Assembly: GCA_018105865.1 (NCBI GenBank)
Contig: CM030866.1
Coordinates: 5,655,451-5,719,450, forward strand
Source of the DNA: Metaphire vulgaris
Lineage: Eukaryota > Annelida > Clitellata > Crassiclitellata > Megascolecidae
Direction: 5' to 3'
DNA: 64,000 bases
In this document: piece by piece, positions 11,515 to 22,748 of the stretch
Numbering within the stretch: position 1 is the first letter of the stretch
How the letters are laid out: every line of letters starts with the position of its first letter
The notes under the pieces: generated by a model
What the model was told of the DNA's origin: nothing
Seen by the model: only the letters and a program-made list of their open reading frames with translations
The model's database searches: none
Position numbers and translations under genes: made by a program

Positions 11515-14496
11515 CTAATCAAGAGTACGATTTTCTGCCTGAAAGCTCCTTACTTCGTAGGTCCTTGTCGAGACGATCTGTCCCGCTCCAGACGAAGGGA
11601 CGTCCGACTTCATGAGAACCGCGACACAGTCGTTAACCCTCGCCGCCCCTTCTCCCCTCTGGCTCCTCAAGGACCCGGCTACGTCGAGCTTTGAAGGCGA
11701 ACTTTCCGTCGTCTCGTCGACGGATTTCTTGCCCGTCCCCGAGGATGCGACGGTGACGCCGGGGTCCTTGGTCTTCGACGTAACGTCGCAGGACATCGCC
11801 TTGATCGTCTCCATCCGGCAGTTGTACTTCTGGGCGTTCCGCTGCCGTCTGGATCTGCTGTGCACCACCACGCCGACGACGATGATCGAGATGATCGTAC
11901 CGGATCCCACGGCCAGACATAGGACGAGGACGAGGACGAGATCGAAGGTGAGTCCCACGAGGCGCTCCGGGGGTGGGACGGGGACCGCCGGGGCGCGTTT
12001 CCTCCTCCTCCACCACCAGCCGGAGACGGGCGGTCGAGTGACGCGGTGGAGTGCCGTGATCGGACGCCGTGACGTTCAGATCAACCGTGACGTTAACGTC
12101 CGGACAACGGCGGCGGAACAGGTCGCCAATCAGGTTCAGTCGTCCGGAAATCGGGTCCATCGCGAACGCATCGGAGCACGACGACGACATCAGGGACTCG
12201 TCGCCGGAAACGGAATAGGCGACGGTCCCGTTTGGTCCGGCGTCCGGATCGACGGCTCTGAATTCGGCGACCGTCGTAGTACCGGCGGCGGTACGGCGCG
12301 GCGGTACGGCGACGACGATAACTACCGTACCGCTGTTGTTGTTGCGGTTCCCGACCGGGAAGTTGTCGACGAATGTGGGGTCGTTGTCGTTCACGTCCAC
12401 CACGGCAATCGCCAGTGTTGCCGTCGAACTAAGGATGGGGGAGTTGTCGTCTCTGACGACGGCGATCAGGTGATAGACCTCGCGCTCCTCGCGGTCAAGG
12501 GTCCGGGTCGTCGTGATGCGGCCGGTCTTCGAGTCGACGGAAAAGGCGTCGGAAAGACTGCCGCCCGGAAGGAAGGAGAAGGAGAAGACGTTCAGCGGGA
12601 AGTCGTCGGCATCGGTGGCGGACAGGACGCCGACTTCCGTTCCGCCCGGAAGGTTTTCCGTCACGGTCAGTGGACTGTCGGAGGAGGAAGAGGAGGAGTC
12701 GAAGCGAAACGTCGGTGACTCGTCGTTTACGTCGACGACTCTGAGGACGACCGTCGTACTTCCGGTCCGCACCGGAAGTCCGCGATCCGTTGCGTAGACG
12801 ACAAATCGATAGTCGGGCGTCCGTTCGCGATCGAGCGAGTGCTTCGCTCGTATGGATCCGTCGTTCGGGTCGATCTCAAAGGAGTGGCTCAGGTCTTCCG
12901 GAAGATGGTATTCGATCCTGGCGTTGTCGCCTTGGTCCTCGTCCGTTGCGGTCACGTGGACCACGACCGCCCGATGTAGTTGTTCTCCAGCACCTCTTCG
13001 TCGTACTGGTTCCTGGTAAAACGCGGGTCGTGGTCGTTGCTGTCGACGACTCTGATTCCCAGTTGCCTTGACGACGAAAGCGCCGGTTCCCCGGCGTCCG
13101 CGCATCGCATCGTGACGTCGTAGAGGTCACGGAGTTCGCGATCGAGCGTCGTCGTCGTCGTGACGATCATGTACTCACCGTCGGCGGTGAACTGGAGCGC
13201 GAACCGGTCCTCGTGGTCCTCCAGCGAACACCGGAACCGTCCGCCGGGTCCGCTGTCCGCGTCGACGACGCGAGCCTGCGCGACGAACGACCCGGGTTCG
13301 AGCCCCTCGAGCACGTCTGAGGCGTTCGTGTTGAACGCAGCCAGGGTGTTGATGACGATTAAGGGCGGATTGTCGTTGGCATCTTCGACGGTGACGGTGA
13401 TCGTTGTCTCGGCCGTCAGGACGTTCTGACCTTCGTCGCTGGCCACGACGACCAGTCGATACACGGGATGCGTCTCGTAGTCGACCACGCCAGCCACCTC
13501 GATCTCGCCCGTCGACGGGTCGATCCGAAACACCGCGCCGTGGTCCATCGACGTCTGCGGACTGAACGAGTGCACGACCTTGCCGTTGTTGCCAAGGTCA
13601 AGGTCGGTCGCTCGTACGCGTGTAACGGTCGTCGACGGCGCCGCGTTCTCGACAACGCTCGCCTCGTAGGATTCCGACTCGAAGACCGGAGCGTTGTCGT
13701 TCGCATCGACGACTACGATTTCCACCCGGATCGATCCGGATTGAACCGGATTTCCGCCGTCGTAGGCGACGATCCGCATCCGGTGGAAGTCGGCGGTCTC
13801 GCGATCCAGGAGCTTCACGAGCACCAGGCGGACGTCGGTCGCTCCGTTGGGTTTCTTCCGGACGCTCAGTTCGAAGCGCCCCCCTTCGTCGTCGTCATCG
13901 TCGTCGGAGTGCAGCTCGTAGCGGACGACGGAGTTGCCGGGCGAGTCGCGGTCCCTTGCCGCCGGGAGAACCACCGCCGTCCCGACGGTCGACGCCTCGC
14001 CCATCTCGTGGCGGACGACGGGCGGGTGGAACTCCGGCGCGTTGTCGTTGATGTCGTCCACCTCGACCGTCAGTCGGACGATGGAGAAGAAGGACGTCCT
14101 GGTGACGGCCACGTCCAACCGGAATCGGCAGGCGGAGTCGCCGCCGCCGCTGCAGATCGCCTCCCGGTCGATCCGTCCCCGGGTCAGGATCCGCCCGGTC
14201 GTCTCCTCCAGCTCGATGTCGCACGGCGGTTGACTGAGAAGGCGGAAACGGAGGTCTCCGGGTATCCGTCCTCCGAATAATCGGTCCTTTAGGACGACCT
14301 CGGATTGCAGGTCGACCACCTGGGAGTCAACGGGGACCTCTTCCCGGACGATGCAGTGAAGCTCCCGTTGACCTTGACCGTGACCGTGACCTTGACCGTG
14401 ACCTTGACCCTGGCCACTGGCACGAAGCTTGACCGCCCACACGAGGAACAGGAGAGAAACCACACATCTAACGATTACACCAACCACTGGAAACAT
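11515..14496 (-). CDS. Protocadherin, 7 cadherin repeats, single exon, two apparent frameshifts
   Basis: Cadherin-superfamily adhesion receptor, expected at the cell surface. From ATG at 14496: hydrophobic signal segment (residues 5-23), Gly/Gln/His-rich linker, then EC1 to EC4 ending at about residues 156, 272, 380 and 493. Their Ca2+ motifs include DINDNAPEF, DANDNAPVF, DANDNPPLI and DSNDHDPRF; LDRE motifs occur in several repeats. EC5 begins, but the frame stops near 12952; it resumes in another frame at AVVVHVTATDEDQGDN and continues through EC6 and EC7 (DVNDESPTF, DVNDNDPTF). A second shift near 11985 leads into the transmembrane helix (VLVLVLCLAVGSGTIISI), a basic stop-transfer and a tail of about 110 residues ending at 11515. 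Each shift needs one base (G run at about 12970, C run at about 11995), so sequencing or assembly error is likely; a young pseudogene is the alternative. GC is far above flanking DNA. No introns, as in many protocadherin ectodomains. Confidence 0.9.
14365..14425. repeat. GACCTTGACCGT short tandem repeat inside the protocadherin N-terminus
   Basis: Six-base steps (GACCGT / GACCTT) on the plus strand encode the Gly-Gln-His repeat just after the protocadherin signal segment. Confidence 0.8.
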
Positions 14497-14534
14497 TCTA
14501 AAAGAAGATTCGACATATTTGACTGAATTATAAA

Positions 14535-14579
14535 CAGTAGAGCTTCGTTACAACGTAGGGCCTACTTAACGGGTCAGTA

Positions 14580-14652
<73 letters not shown>

Positions 14653-14894
14653 GCTAGACGATTTCTATAGCGCAGTAAGCGTGGCAAAAATGGCCAAAGA
14701 CAAGAGCGCTTTACAATACTACATATATCCGATGGTGAATAGGTGAGTCTTAAGAAAAATGAATCAATGTAGTACGTATACCAGAGGCACGTCATATCCG
14801 ATACCATCCAATACGGGACCGCATCATTGAGGTTGAGGTACTTTATTCCTCGAGTATGCGCTATAACCGAGTCCGTTATAACGAGGATCTACTG
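14535..14894. mobile_element. pogo/mariner-type element with internal (ATT)n
   Basis: 360 bp from CAGTAGAGCTTCGTTACAACG to CGTTATAACGAGGATCTACTG, followed by TA. Interior has an ATT array (14578-14652) and TTCTATAGCGC...AAGAGCGCTTTACAA, a LINE 3'-end-like segment. It lies about 40 bp upstream of the protocadherin start codon. Confidence 0.7.
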
Positions 14895-15083
14895 TAATTG
14901 ACTGCATAGGCGTAAATTTCTATTCGGCTTCTAGGATCGTGACCCCACCCCCCACTTTTTGGGAGGCTATCATAGGGAAGAGGAAAGTATGGAGTTGGGC
15001 CCCACTTTTTTCATCCAAGTTGACGCCAATGTTTGTCTGAATTTTAGAGTACAGAATACTATGGCGAGTACCTGGGTCCTCAT

Positions 15084-15387
15084 CAGTGGTGGTTCCACCA
15101 TGTCGATGACTGGAGATGCATCCCCTATCGGGGTTCCGGATGACCATTTTTGGACTTGTCAGCCTATTTTCCGGTGAGTTTTTAAAAAATTAGTGACAAA
15201 TACTGCGAATGACCTGTTTGCTTGTCGGACTTATTTGGCAAGATTTATTAACATTTAGTGGGCAAAACACTAACAATGATCTTTTTCTCTCTTTTCTCTT
15301 TCTTCTTATTCTTCACTTTGCATCCCCCACCAACTTCCTAAAAAAATTTCCACCCCCCACCCCCAAGAATTCCTGAAACCGCCACTG
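15084..15387. mobile_element. hAT-like MITE, CAGTGNCGGTTCC family, copy 1
   Basis: 304 bp, CAGTGGTGGTTCCACCATG to TTCCTGAAACCGCCACTG. Flanks GTCCTCAT and GTCTTCAT, one mismatch. It carries GATGACC...TTGTCAGCCTATTTT, one form of the shared internal motif. Copies: 17434-17734, 24996-25321, 55279-55556. Confidence 0.85.
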
Positions 15388-16000
15388 GTCTTCATCACAA
15401 CAAGCTTTAATCAGTGTCAGACTCACAGAACTAGTTATAAGTTATTATTTATGGCTTTGCGATTACTGTAAATAAAATGCTTACTAAGATCAATAATTTT
15501 CATAAGAAACTCCAGTTTGTCGGAAATACTTTTATACAAGTTCTAACCGCTACCGATGAGGCAGATCACACAGTTCAACCACGTCCCTTTTACATTCTTC
15601 TTTTGTTCGATAGCATTGGCGTAGCCACGGGGGGGGCACGGAGGGACCCGCCCCCTATTGTTATCGGGGGCCGGTCGTGAGATTCGTCCAAACCCGGTGA
15701 GTACTGGGGAGGGAGTGCGGGGTAGTTGTATAGATGAGGATCTTTGAAGTCATCTTTCTAAACTTTCTTGGCAAAGGGATATCAACTATTACCTATTCTA
15801 GTTATGCGACTGAATTATATGGCGCCAAATGTTTTAAAAAGCTCTGCCTAAAACTGAAAAATTCTCCTCGTATTGTGTTGGAGGGCAGGAGCGTATATAG
15901 TATTACTAAATAAATGAGATTAAGGCTGATTTTGTATAAGATTATATTTATTTTAACACAACAGTCCAAACATTCAACTGGAAGACATAGAGTTCCAGAA
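15388..16000. other. No gene supported
   Basis: A 67-codon open frame starts at 15477 on the plus strand with reasonable codon use for its first 45 codons, then runs into a MITE-like GGCGTAGCCACGGGGGG end near 15618. No splice support, so not called. Confidence 0.35.
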
Positions 16001-16193
16001 CAGTGGCGGCTCTAGGATTTGGCAAGTGGGGGCCGTTGGGGTGGCAACTTCTTATCATGGGGCCAACCATTTGTTGTTTAATGTATGTAGCATTAAGCAT
16101 AGGGTCCCAACTGGGGGGCCACTGGAGGGCCAGGCACTCAATAGGGGCACGGGCCCCCGCCTGACCCCCCCCCACCCGGTGGAGCCGCCACTG
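16001..16193. mobile_element. hAT-like MITE, CAGTGGCGGCTC family, copy 2
   Basis: 193 bp, CAGTGGCGGCTCTAGGATTT to GTGGAGCCGCCACTG. Flanks TTCCAGAA and GTCCAGAA, one mismatch. Same orientation as copy 1 at 3269. Confidence 0.85.
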
Positions 16194-16342
16194 GTCCAGA
16201 ACCAAAGACTCTTATAAACTATATACCAGATAAGTAAGAAAGTCATCAAAGTCATCGACATACAACAGTATAGGCAGACTTTAGAGTCTAGACTAGAGAG
16301 TGAGCTGAAATCGATTTACCTTAATCGGTCAAACGGACTTAC

Positions 16343-16538
16343 AGTAGACTTTGCTCGACTTCGACGACGTCAATATGGCTTCTTTATCTAGGCCTATGGT
16401 TTCCCATAATCTCTTGCGTAGTTGTCTCTGTTTTTGCTTGTTGATCTTGTTCGGATGATCGAAACATCGGGCATTAATCATCTGGAAGAACTCGAAACAA
16501 GAGCTTCGTGAAGTCCGACTTTCCTCATCGCTTAATTC
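16343..16538 (-). CDS. Orphan internal coding exon, protein unknown
   Basis: Minus strand: acceptor CGATAG|GAATTAAGC and donor GTCTACT|GTAAGT (a perfect GTAAGT) bound a 196-nt frame without stops, phase 0 in and phase 1 out. It reads ELSDEESRTSRSS, then FEFFQMINARCFDHPN, a Lys/Gln/Arg-rich helix-like stretch, RLWETIGLDKEAIL and a Ser-rich end. The mixed composition and both splice sites argue for a real exon. Family not recognised. No partner exon was identified on the minus strand within 3 kb on either side; the introns are probably long and filled with MITEs. Confidence 0.5.
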
Positions 16539-16892
16539 CTATCGTTTCGTCGAATCCGAGTAGATGAGAAGTACAGATCAAGACAGATAGCGGCTTAGAA
16601 ATATGGAAATATAATCCCTAAATCCAGTTTGTTTCTTCGATTCTGACATCGAAGGTAAATAATCAATCCGACGATAAAGGAGAAAAAGCACAAAGCGATT
16701 TTCCATGTAGTTCGCTAAATCGCTATTTTCCCTCTCTTCCGTTCTTCCTTTCCGCGTTCTTTGTTCTGTGTTCTTGCGTCCGGTTCTAATCGAATACAGT
16801 CGATGAATGCTCAAAATGAGCACCCGTCGCTCGCGAGTATTAGCTCCGTATGCTCAACCACTCAACCGCATCGCAGCAGAGATACTGTAGAG

Positions 16893-16910
16893 CACCACCA
16901 CCACCACCAC

Positions 16911-16948
<38 letters not shown>

Positions 16949-16965
16949 GCGGCAGCAGTAGTAGT
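16893..16965. repeat. (ACC)n (AGC)n (AGT)n run
   Basis: ACC/CCA units pass into AGC units and end with AGT units, a stepwise-mutated trinucleotide array. Confidence 0.9.
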
Positions 16966-17433
16966 AAGAACAGCATAGCCCATATTCCAGGCAGCGCAGT
17001 GAGCACAGATGGCCTTAAGTGGATGACTAGCGTGACATTGTGACCATTGGCACTGACATCCAGGTGATCAAAAGATCCACAGTCACTGACGGATGGACAG
17101 GGGCGTATCCAGAGTATATGGCGCCCATGGCAGATGAACCAGGAAAACTTCAATTAGCAGGCTAACAAATCTTTACTAAACAAATCATGATGCAAGATTT
17201 TCGACACAAGATTAAAACTACGAATGCACATTTCTTGGTTTTAATGATGCGAACTGGTCTATAGATATCTCTAGTCGCAAACTAATAATTATTACACATT
17301 CTGTTATTATACAATTGACAAAATAAAGTGGTTTCTTAGAGAACCGAAGTGCAAAAGAGTTTTGACGATTCTTATTTCTTAACAATATCATATACAGTAT
17401 TGCATGTATGATGTACTCCTCAAAGTCAGTGTT
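16966..17433. other. No gene; one worn MITE end
   Basis: CAGGGGCGTATCCAGAG at 17099 resembles a CAGGGGCGT-type MITE end; the partner is unclear. The rest is AT-rich without exons. Confidence 0.35.
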
Positions 17434-17734
17434 CAGTGTCGGTTCCCGTGGGGGCTGAGTGGGGATGCATCCCCAACCGGACTTCTTTTTTTGCTTGTCA
17501 AACCTATTTTTGGGTAAAGGTCTTGCAAAAGTGCAGGGAAAACTGCGGATTACCTTTTTTGCTTGTCAACCTATTTTTCGGTAAAATTGTAGTAAAATTA
17601 GGAGGAAAATTCCCTTTTGTCAGTCTTTTTCGGCAAAATTTCTTGGGTTTTCTCTTCTCTTTTCACCCTCCCTCCCCCACCAACTTCCTATGAACTCATT
17701 TCATCTCCCACCAAAAATCCCGGAACCGCCGCTG
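17434..17734. mobile_element. hAT-like MITE, CAGTGNCGGTTCC family, copy 2
   Basis: 301 bp, CAGTGTCGGTTCCCGTGG to CGGAACCGCCGCTG, with a perfect 8-bp target duplication TCAGTGTT. Contains the shared motif as TTTTTTTGCTTGTCA (17486) and CTTTTTTGCTTGTCA (17554). Confidence 0.9.
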
Positions 17735-17999
17735 TCAGTGTTCTCAGATTCTTCTCTTTCTACGCTGAATAGCGAGCAGGATCACAGAGGCATCTGTTCC
17801 GGACTGTCATGCCCTGGATACGCCACTGTGGATGAAAGTCAGTGGGAAGGGGCGCTAGAGGGGGCGCGGAGGCGCCGCGATCGCCAACGGGACTGTGTTA
17901 GGTCGGAGACGACGTCGGTCGGTCGGTCGGTTGGCTGCCCGAAGGCGACGGCTTTAATAGACGGAATGGTTTCTCCTCGGACGAACGACCACTGCCGGT
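17735..17999. other. CpG-rich segment, no assigned gene
   Basis: 17800-17990 is locally GC- and CpG-rich with a (CGGT)n run, embedded in AT-rich DNA. It could be regulatory or a worn exon; no splice-bounded frame was convincing. Confidence 0.3.
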
Positions 18000-18440
18000 C
18001 ACTTGAGGAGGATGAAGAGAGTTTGGAGAGGGAGATGAAGAGAGGCTAGATGGGGGGGGTGAAGAGAGGCTAGATGGGGGGGTGAAGAGAGGCTGGAGAG
18101 GGGGTATGGAGAGGTGGGAGAGGGGGATGAAGAGAGGCGAGAGAAGGGGATGGATAGAGCAGGGAGAGGGGGATGAAGAGAGGCTGAAAAGGGGGTGAAG
18201 AGAGGCTGGAAAGTGGGATGAAGAGAGGCGGGAGAAGGGGTGAAGAGAGGCGGAGGAGTGGATGAAGAGGGGCTGGAGAGAGGGGTGAAGAGAGGCGGGA
18301 GAGGGAGATGAAGAGAGGCGGGAGTGGAGGACGAAGAGAGGCTGAAGAGGGGTAAAGAGAGGCGGGAGAGGGGTGAAGAAAGGAGGGAGAGGGGAATGAA
18401 GAGAGAAGGAAGAGGGGGATGAAGAGAAGCGGGAGAAACT
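18000..18440. repeat. GA-rich minisatellite
   Basis: About 20 imperfect units of GATGAAGAGAGGCNGGAGAGGGG type, one strand almost pure purine. Open frames through it on both strands are low-complexity. Confidence 0.85.
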
Positions 18441-18556
18441 GTATAGTGGATCTTCATTTTCGAGTCAGTGGCGGAAGGGGTCACGAAATAGAGAGGCTAG
18501 TTACTATAAGTTGCCATATAGCGCCATATGTTGCCATATGTTGCCATATAGTTAGT

Positions 18557-18560
<4 letters not shown>

Positions 18561-18615
<55 letters not shown>
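18561..18615. repeat. (AT)n
   Basis: AT array preceded by five GTTGCCATAT repeats (18513-18560). Confidence 0.9.
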
Positions 18616-18616
<1 letters not shown>

Positions 18617-18629
18617 CCAACCCGGCTTT

Positions 18630-18900
18630 GACCTAGTGCGCTATGATTGGGTCCACCTCAATCGCTATAGGACAGGCCATGGCCGGTGCGCCGCTATGCT
18701 TCACTGTTGGGGGAGCCAGAGATGACCCGAACTGCCCTTGCGGCATCAGACAGACTATGAACCACATAGTCAATGACTGCCACCTCACCAGATTCAAAGG
18801 AGGACTCGAGACCCTGCATCAGGTTCAACCTGATGCCGTTGAATGGCTGAGAAAGAAAGGCATTCAGTAGAAGAAGTTGCCATAATATAATATAAATATA
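18630..18900 (+). mobile_element. Non-LTR retrotransposon C-terminus (plus)
   Basis: Open frame with NCPCGIRQTMNHIVNDCHL, the C..C..H....C zinc-knuckle-like motif that ends LINE reverse-transcriptase ORFs, followed by ETLHQVQPDAVEWLRKKGIQ and a stop at 18870. An AAGAAGTTGCC leader and a TATAA-type AT repeat follow as the 3' end. Only the last 75 codons remain. The intact motif suggests a recent insertion. Confidence 0.75.
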
Positions 18901-18904
18901 ATAT

Positions 18905-19075
18905 AATATAGCAAGGTTTAAAGTGGTCCAGTAGGGACTGCCCTGTGTGAGAACCACTGCTGTTCCCGTCCAATCTAATATCCTAAACTGCTGAGGTTTA
19001 TTTTGAACTCGTTTACAGTTGTAGCCGTTACTATCCCCTCATCCAGTTCATTCCATCTTAATATAAACACTAATT
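18905..19075 (-). mobile_element. L2/CR1-like retrotransposon 3' end (minus)
   Basis: Minus translation gives RWNELDEGIVTATTVNEFK and LGY-stop, matching the relic at 32690-33228, then the tail GTGGTTCTCACACAGGGCAG. Its tail meets the tail of the plus-strand relic at 18630, so two retrotransposons sit tail to tail. Confidence 0.7.
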
Positions 19076-19257
19076 TTACACACACGTGTGTATGTATTGT
19101 ATATTTATTTATTTTTATGTATATGTATAACAAATGCGGTAACGTGTTGGCTTCTTTAATGCGGCACCGGTAGTCGAAGTACTTCTATAGCGCCAAAAAT
19201 CAAAGGTCGCTTAAGGCAAAATCTATCCAACGAGCGAGGAAATCGTGATAAGTATGG

Positions 19258-19350
19258 TCCGCTGACCAAAGGCAAAGATCAAAGGGCCAAAGGGTCAAAG
19301 GGTCAAAGGGTCAACGGGTCTATTGGTTCAAGGGTCAATGGACAAAGGTA
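19258..19350. repeat. (AAAGGGTC)n short tandem repeat
   Basis: About ten imperfect 8-9 bp units of CAAAGGGT type. Confidence 0.8.
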
Positions 19351-19373
19351 AAAGAGTTTGGGTGTATCCGTGA

Positions 19374-20148
19374 CAGGGGCGTAGCGACGGGGTGGTGGTA
19401 AATCGGTATATATACCACCCCCCAAAATCATTCTATCTTAGAGTTTTTAATGTGTTTTTAAGATTTTAAAAGTTTTTAAAGGTTTATGCCCCCAATCACA
19501 TTATACCAGTGATGGGCAAAATACTTTTCAAAAGTATTTTCAAAATAGAAAATAAAATAGTGCAAAAAAAGTATTTTGAAAATAACAAAATGAAATACTT
19601 TACAAAAGTATTTGCATAATACAAAATAAAATAGTATTTTCAAAATACTTTTTGGAAAATACTTTCGTAAAATACTTTGCCTTACGTCAATAAATTGATT
19701 CTTGCATTGCATCACAATATTGTATTAAGGTTTTCTACAGCAGCAGATTCAACACAGTCCATCGTCCATTATGGCCAGTAAAAACTAAAAAACCAACTGC
19801 AAATGTCAGTTCATCGGCAAAGTTAGCATAATTCCTGAACTGTTGAACACGAGAACAACTCACAAGAACAGTGTAAGTCTGTTAGCCTTACAAGTTGACA
19901 ACAAACTTAGATAAAATTCTTAAATTTTTATTTTGAAAAAGTATTTTGGAAAAGTATTTCCTTAAGGTCACAAATACTTCTTAAAACTATTTTGAAAATA
20001 ATGAAATAAAATAATTTTAAAAAGTATTTTTAAAATAGAAAATAAAATAGTATTTTTTATTTTCAAAATAGAAATACTATTTTCAAAATAGTATCTTGCC
20101 CATCACTGCATTATACTCCCCAAAATCAGATTCCTGGTTACGCCCCCG
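19374..20148. mobile_element. CAGGGGCGTAGCGACGGGG element, split by a hAT insertion
   Basis: Outer element: left end CAGGGGCGTAGCGACGGGG, right end TTCCTGGTTACGCCCCCG, perfect 8-bp target duplication ATCCGTGA (19366-19373 and 20149-20156). Without the inner insertion it would be about 165 bp, like the copy at 5827. Confidence 0.9.
19507..20108. mobile_element. Non-autonomous hAT element nested in the outer MITE
   Basis: 602 bp, CAGTGATGGGCAAAATACTT to ATAGTATCTTGCCCATCACTG, perfect 8-bp duplication CATTATAC. Long subterminal arrays of AAAATAGTATTTT type make both arms near-palindromic. No transposase. Confidence 0.95.
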
Positions 20149-20156
20149 ATCCGTGA

Positions 20157-21823
20157 GAATATCCAGGAAACTCTCTCTGCGCTGCGGGATTTTAGCATAA
20201 TAAGCCGGCTGTTAAAATACTAGTAGGTAAGTAAACACACTGGGCAAGTCCTTTGGAAAAAAAAACATATATACAGCTACCCCGAAACAAAGGTTTGAAA
20301 ACTACTGGATTAGATATATTGTGTTGTCGTATATGTATACCCTAGCAAGTCTGAGTAAAGTTAATCGTCGTCGTTGTTCGTAGTTGTAAAACAACAGTTT
20401 ATTGAACATTGGCATTTCGCCTGAATGCGGTAACATCTCCCAATCGAACCCACCACCCACTCACCCACCCCCCCCCCCACCATCTAAACAACAACGAAGA
20501 ATTCCCGAATCCGACCATTACGATGAGAACATTTCGCAAAAACATCTACGACCATTGAAAGAGAATGCCGGAACACAATACTGAAAATACCCGTCAGAGA
20601 GTGGTCCGTTCGTCGGGAAACCGCCCAGCTTCAGGTATATACGTTGGGGGGAAATAGACAAAACAATCATCAATCGCGTAAAGTGAGTCAGCGTAAATGG
20701 TCTTCTCGCTGTCTTCTTGCATCCGTCTCTCTGTCTCACTGCTGCCGCCGAGACGTGGGGGTGGGGTGGGGGCTCGGTACTAATCGTCGCTCGCTTTGTA
20801 TTCCATTTCGGAAATTTTGCGTGACGTTCGTACATCCCTCTCCCCCGTCTGCGCTACATAAATATTTTTTTATATTTACGTAGCAAATAGCGACTTTAGC
20901 GTTGTCGAACGAAGCAATGTGCTGCCAACCCCTCTGCCAACTCCTCTGCCAACTCCTTAGCGGCGCTAGCTACATAGACACAAAACATTTCCAAGAAGTT
21001 ATAAGTCCCCTTTCTGTTCATTTATTCTCTGATGTTGACCATCCACTTTTTCCTGGGTCTTCCTCTTCCTTTATTTCCGTCTATTTGAGTGTAGAGTACA
21101 TCCCCCTAACACCCCTCCCCAATTTGAGACCGACACCCCCCCCATCTCAGCTCTGGGATGCACTTTTTTCTTTATCTTTTGCTTGTAAAGTTTTTTTGGG
21201 CAAGGGACCCCTAGAATTTACCGCCCCCAATTGTTAATCATAGAAATAACCATGTGTCCATACCAGTTGAGTCTTTTGAACTTTTTTCCCATTAACTTTG
21301 TAAGTGTGCTGTACATGTGTCAGGCCGATTTTACCAGATATTACTGCGTACATTTCTTTAAGATAACAATTAATTGACCTAAAATCGACAGTTGATTTAT
21401 GGCATGGATGTCAATTTTTATCATTGATTTCCGATTTGTTTTCTTAAGTGTTTCTGGTCGGTATTGGGGGGGGGGAGAGGGGAGGGCAGGCGGACTAGAG
21501 TCTCCAATTGTTATCCAAATAGCGCTAAAAGCGAGTCCGTATCGGGTTCCATTGCGCCGACAATGGTCGAGGTCTCGTAATGGGAACTCCACCAGAACTA
21601 GGTTGGACGTCATCCGAGCCGCCGCCGCCGCCGTCCGATGGACAGAAGGAGTGACGGCAAACAGCCGCGAGATGACGTTAGTTGAGGAATGACATGCGGA
21701 AAAACGGAGAACAGATGGACAAATGTGGAAACTAAAGACTCGTCGAAGAGAAGAAGAATTTCAGGAAACTGGTTTCCAGTCCCCTGCCATTTCTCCGACG
21801 ACATCACCGTCATGTCATCTCTC

Positions 21824-21871
<48 letters not shown>

Positions 21872-22264
21872 TCTGTCAGTCAGAAATATAATACCGGGAG
21901 ATATTGCGGGAACATTCAAGTCACGTCGCCTGAATGGCGCGTGCAGTTGCAGGACATGAATACGAACATTGGTCGCGTTGAATGCTCGTGATGCAATACT
22001 GCGTGTGGTTCACTCGGTGTGTACTATGAGGGAGGGGGATTCCGATATATCAGGGCAAAGTTAATTTTGAAGCTCTAGAGACAAAATTATTTAGAGAAAT
22101 TTGTAGGTGACAAAAAGATGTCAGTAGAAGAAAGTGCGCGACATTTTGACGCGAATTTAACTGAAAAAGGCCGGTGAAAAAATTAAATGTAAAAATATTA
22201 AAAATTAACAAAAGAAATGATAGATTAAGTCATCCGAAAAAATGAATAATAAATCTAACAATTA

Positions 22265-22299
<35 letters not shown>

Positions 22300-22593
22300 T
22301 AGTAATAATAATAACATTGGCGTAGCTACGGCAGGTAGGCCTACTATATTTACAATTTAAGTACATCACAACATTAGGAATTTTAAAGTAAGTTCAGAAC
22401 AATATTATCTTAGTCGTAGTCTACCTGCAAACTCGTCAAAAATTATTAACGGAAAAATGTTTGGTCTAAAATGCCACCGTAGGCAGTCACCTACATCGCC
22501 TACGCCTATGGCCGACCCTGACTATTTGGCCCAAAAGACCAAAACGTTTAGATTTTGTAGTAAAATTACTTGAAATTCGCTTTTATTATTCAG
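20157..22593. other. No firm gene; possible minor exon and repeats
   Basis: Minus strand 20522-20583 could be a terminal exon (TATTTTCAG acceptor, then YCVPAFSFNGRRCF and a stop) but is short. 21100-21235 is an inverted copy of the GTCTCAAATTGGGG repeat also at 23277 and 52845. 21500-21680 is CpG-rich. CT/GT repeats occupy 21820-21875 and AAT repeats 22265-22315. GGCGTAGCTACGG near 22321 is a MITE end. Confidence 0.35.
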
Positions 22594-22748
22594 ACCATAA
22601 GATGACGTTGGAAATTGACTGGGAACCTCTGAGTGGAGGCTGTCTCCTGTATGAACTTCTCCGACAGCGGACACCGTGCGAAACGTTCACGTTCTTCCGC
22701 GAATCATTGGGAAAATCGCACGTGTTCAAATACGCCTTCTGTCTGTGA
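22594..22748 (+). CDS. Orphan terminal coding exon, protein unknown
   Basis: TTTTATTATTCAG|AC is a good acceptor. The frame opened by it (phase 1) reads HKMTLEIDWEPLSGGC, continues LLYELLRQRTPCETFTFFRE, and stops at TGA 22746-22748. It could also start at the in-frame ATG 22602. Codon use is coding-like, with balanced composition, unlike the repeat shadows nearby. I do not recognise a domain. Its entry phase equals the exit phase of the exon at 3878-3968, so the two could belong to one plus-strand gene that encloses the protocadherin on the opposite strand; nothing else supports that. Confidence 0.45.

Noticed and set aside
11612..14280. Plus-strand frames of 368 and 270 residues opposite the protocadherin
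   Set aside because: GC-rich shadow frames; the minus strand has the cadherin repeats with all Ca2+ motifs.
18643..18870. 75-residue frame as a host zinc-finger gene
   Set aside because: The NCPCG...H...C pattern and the following 3' tail identify it as a retrotransposon C-terminus.
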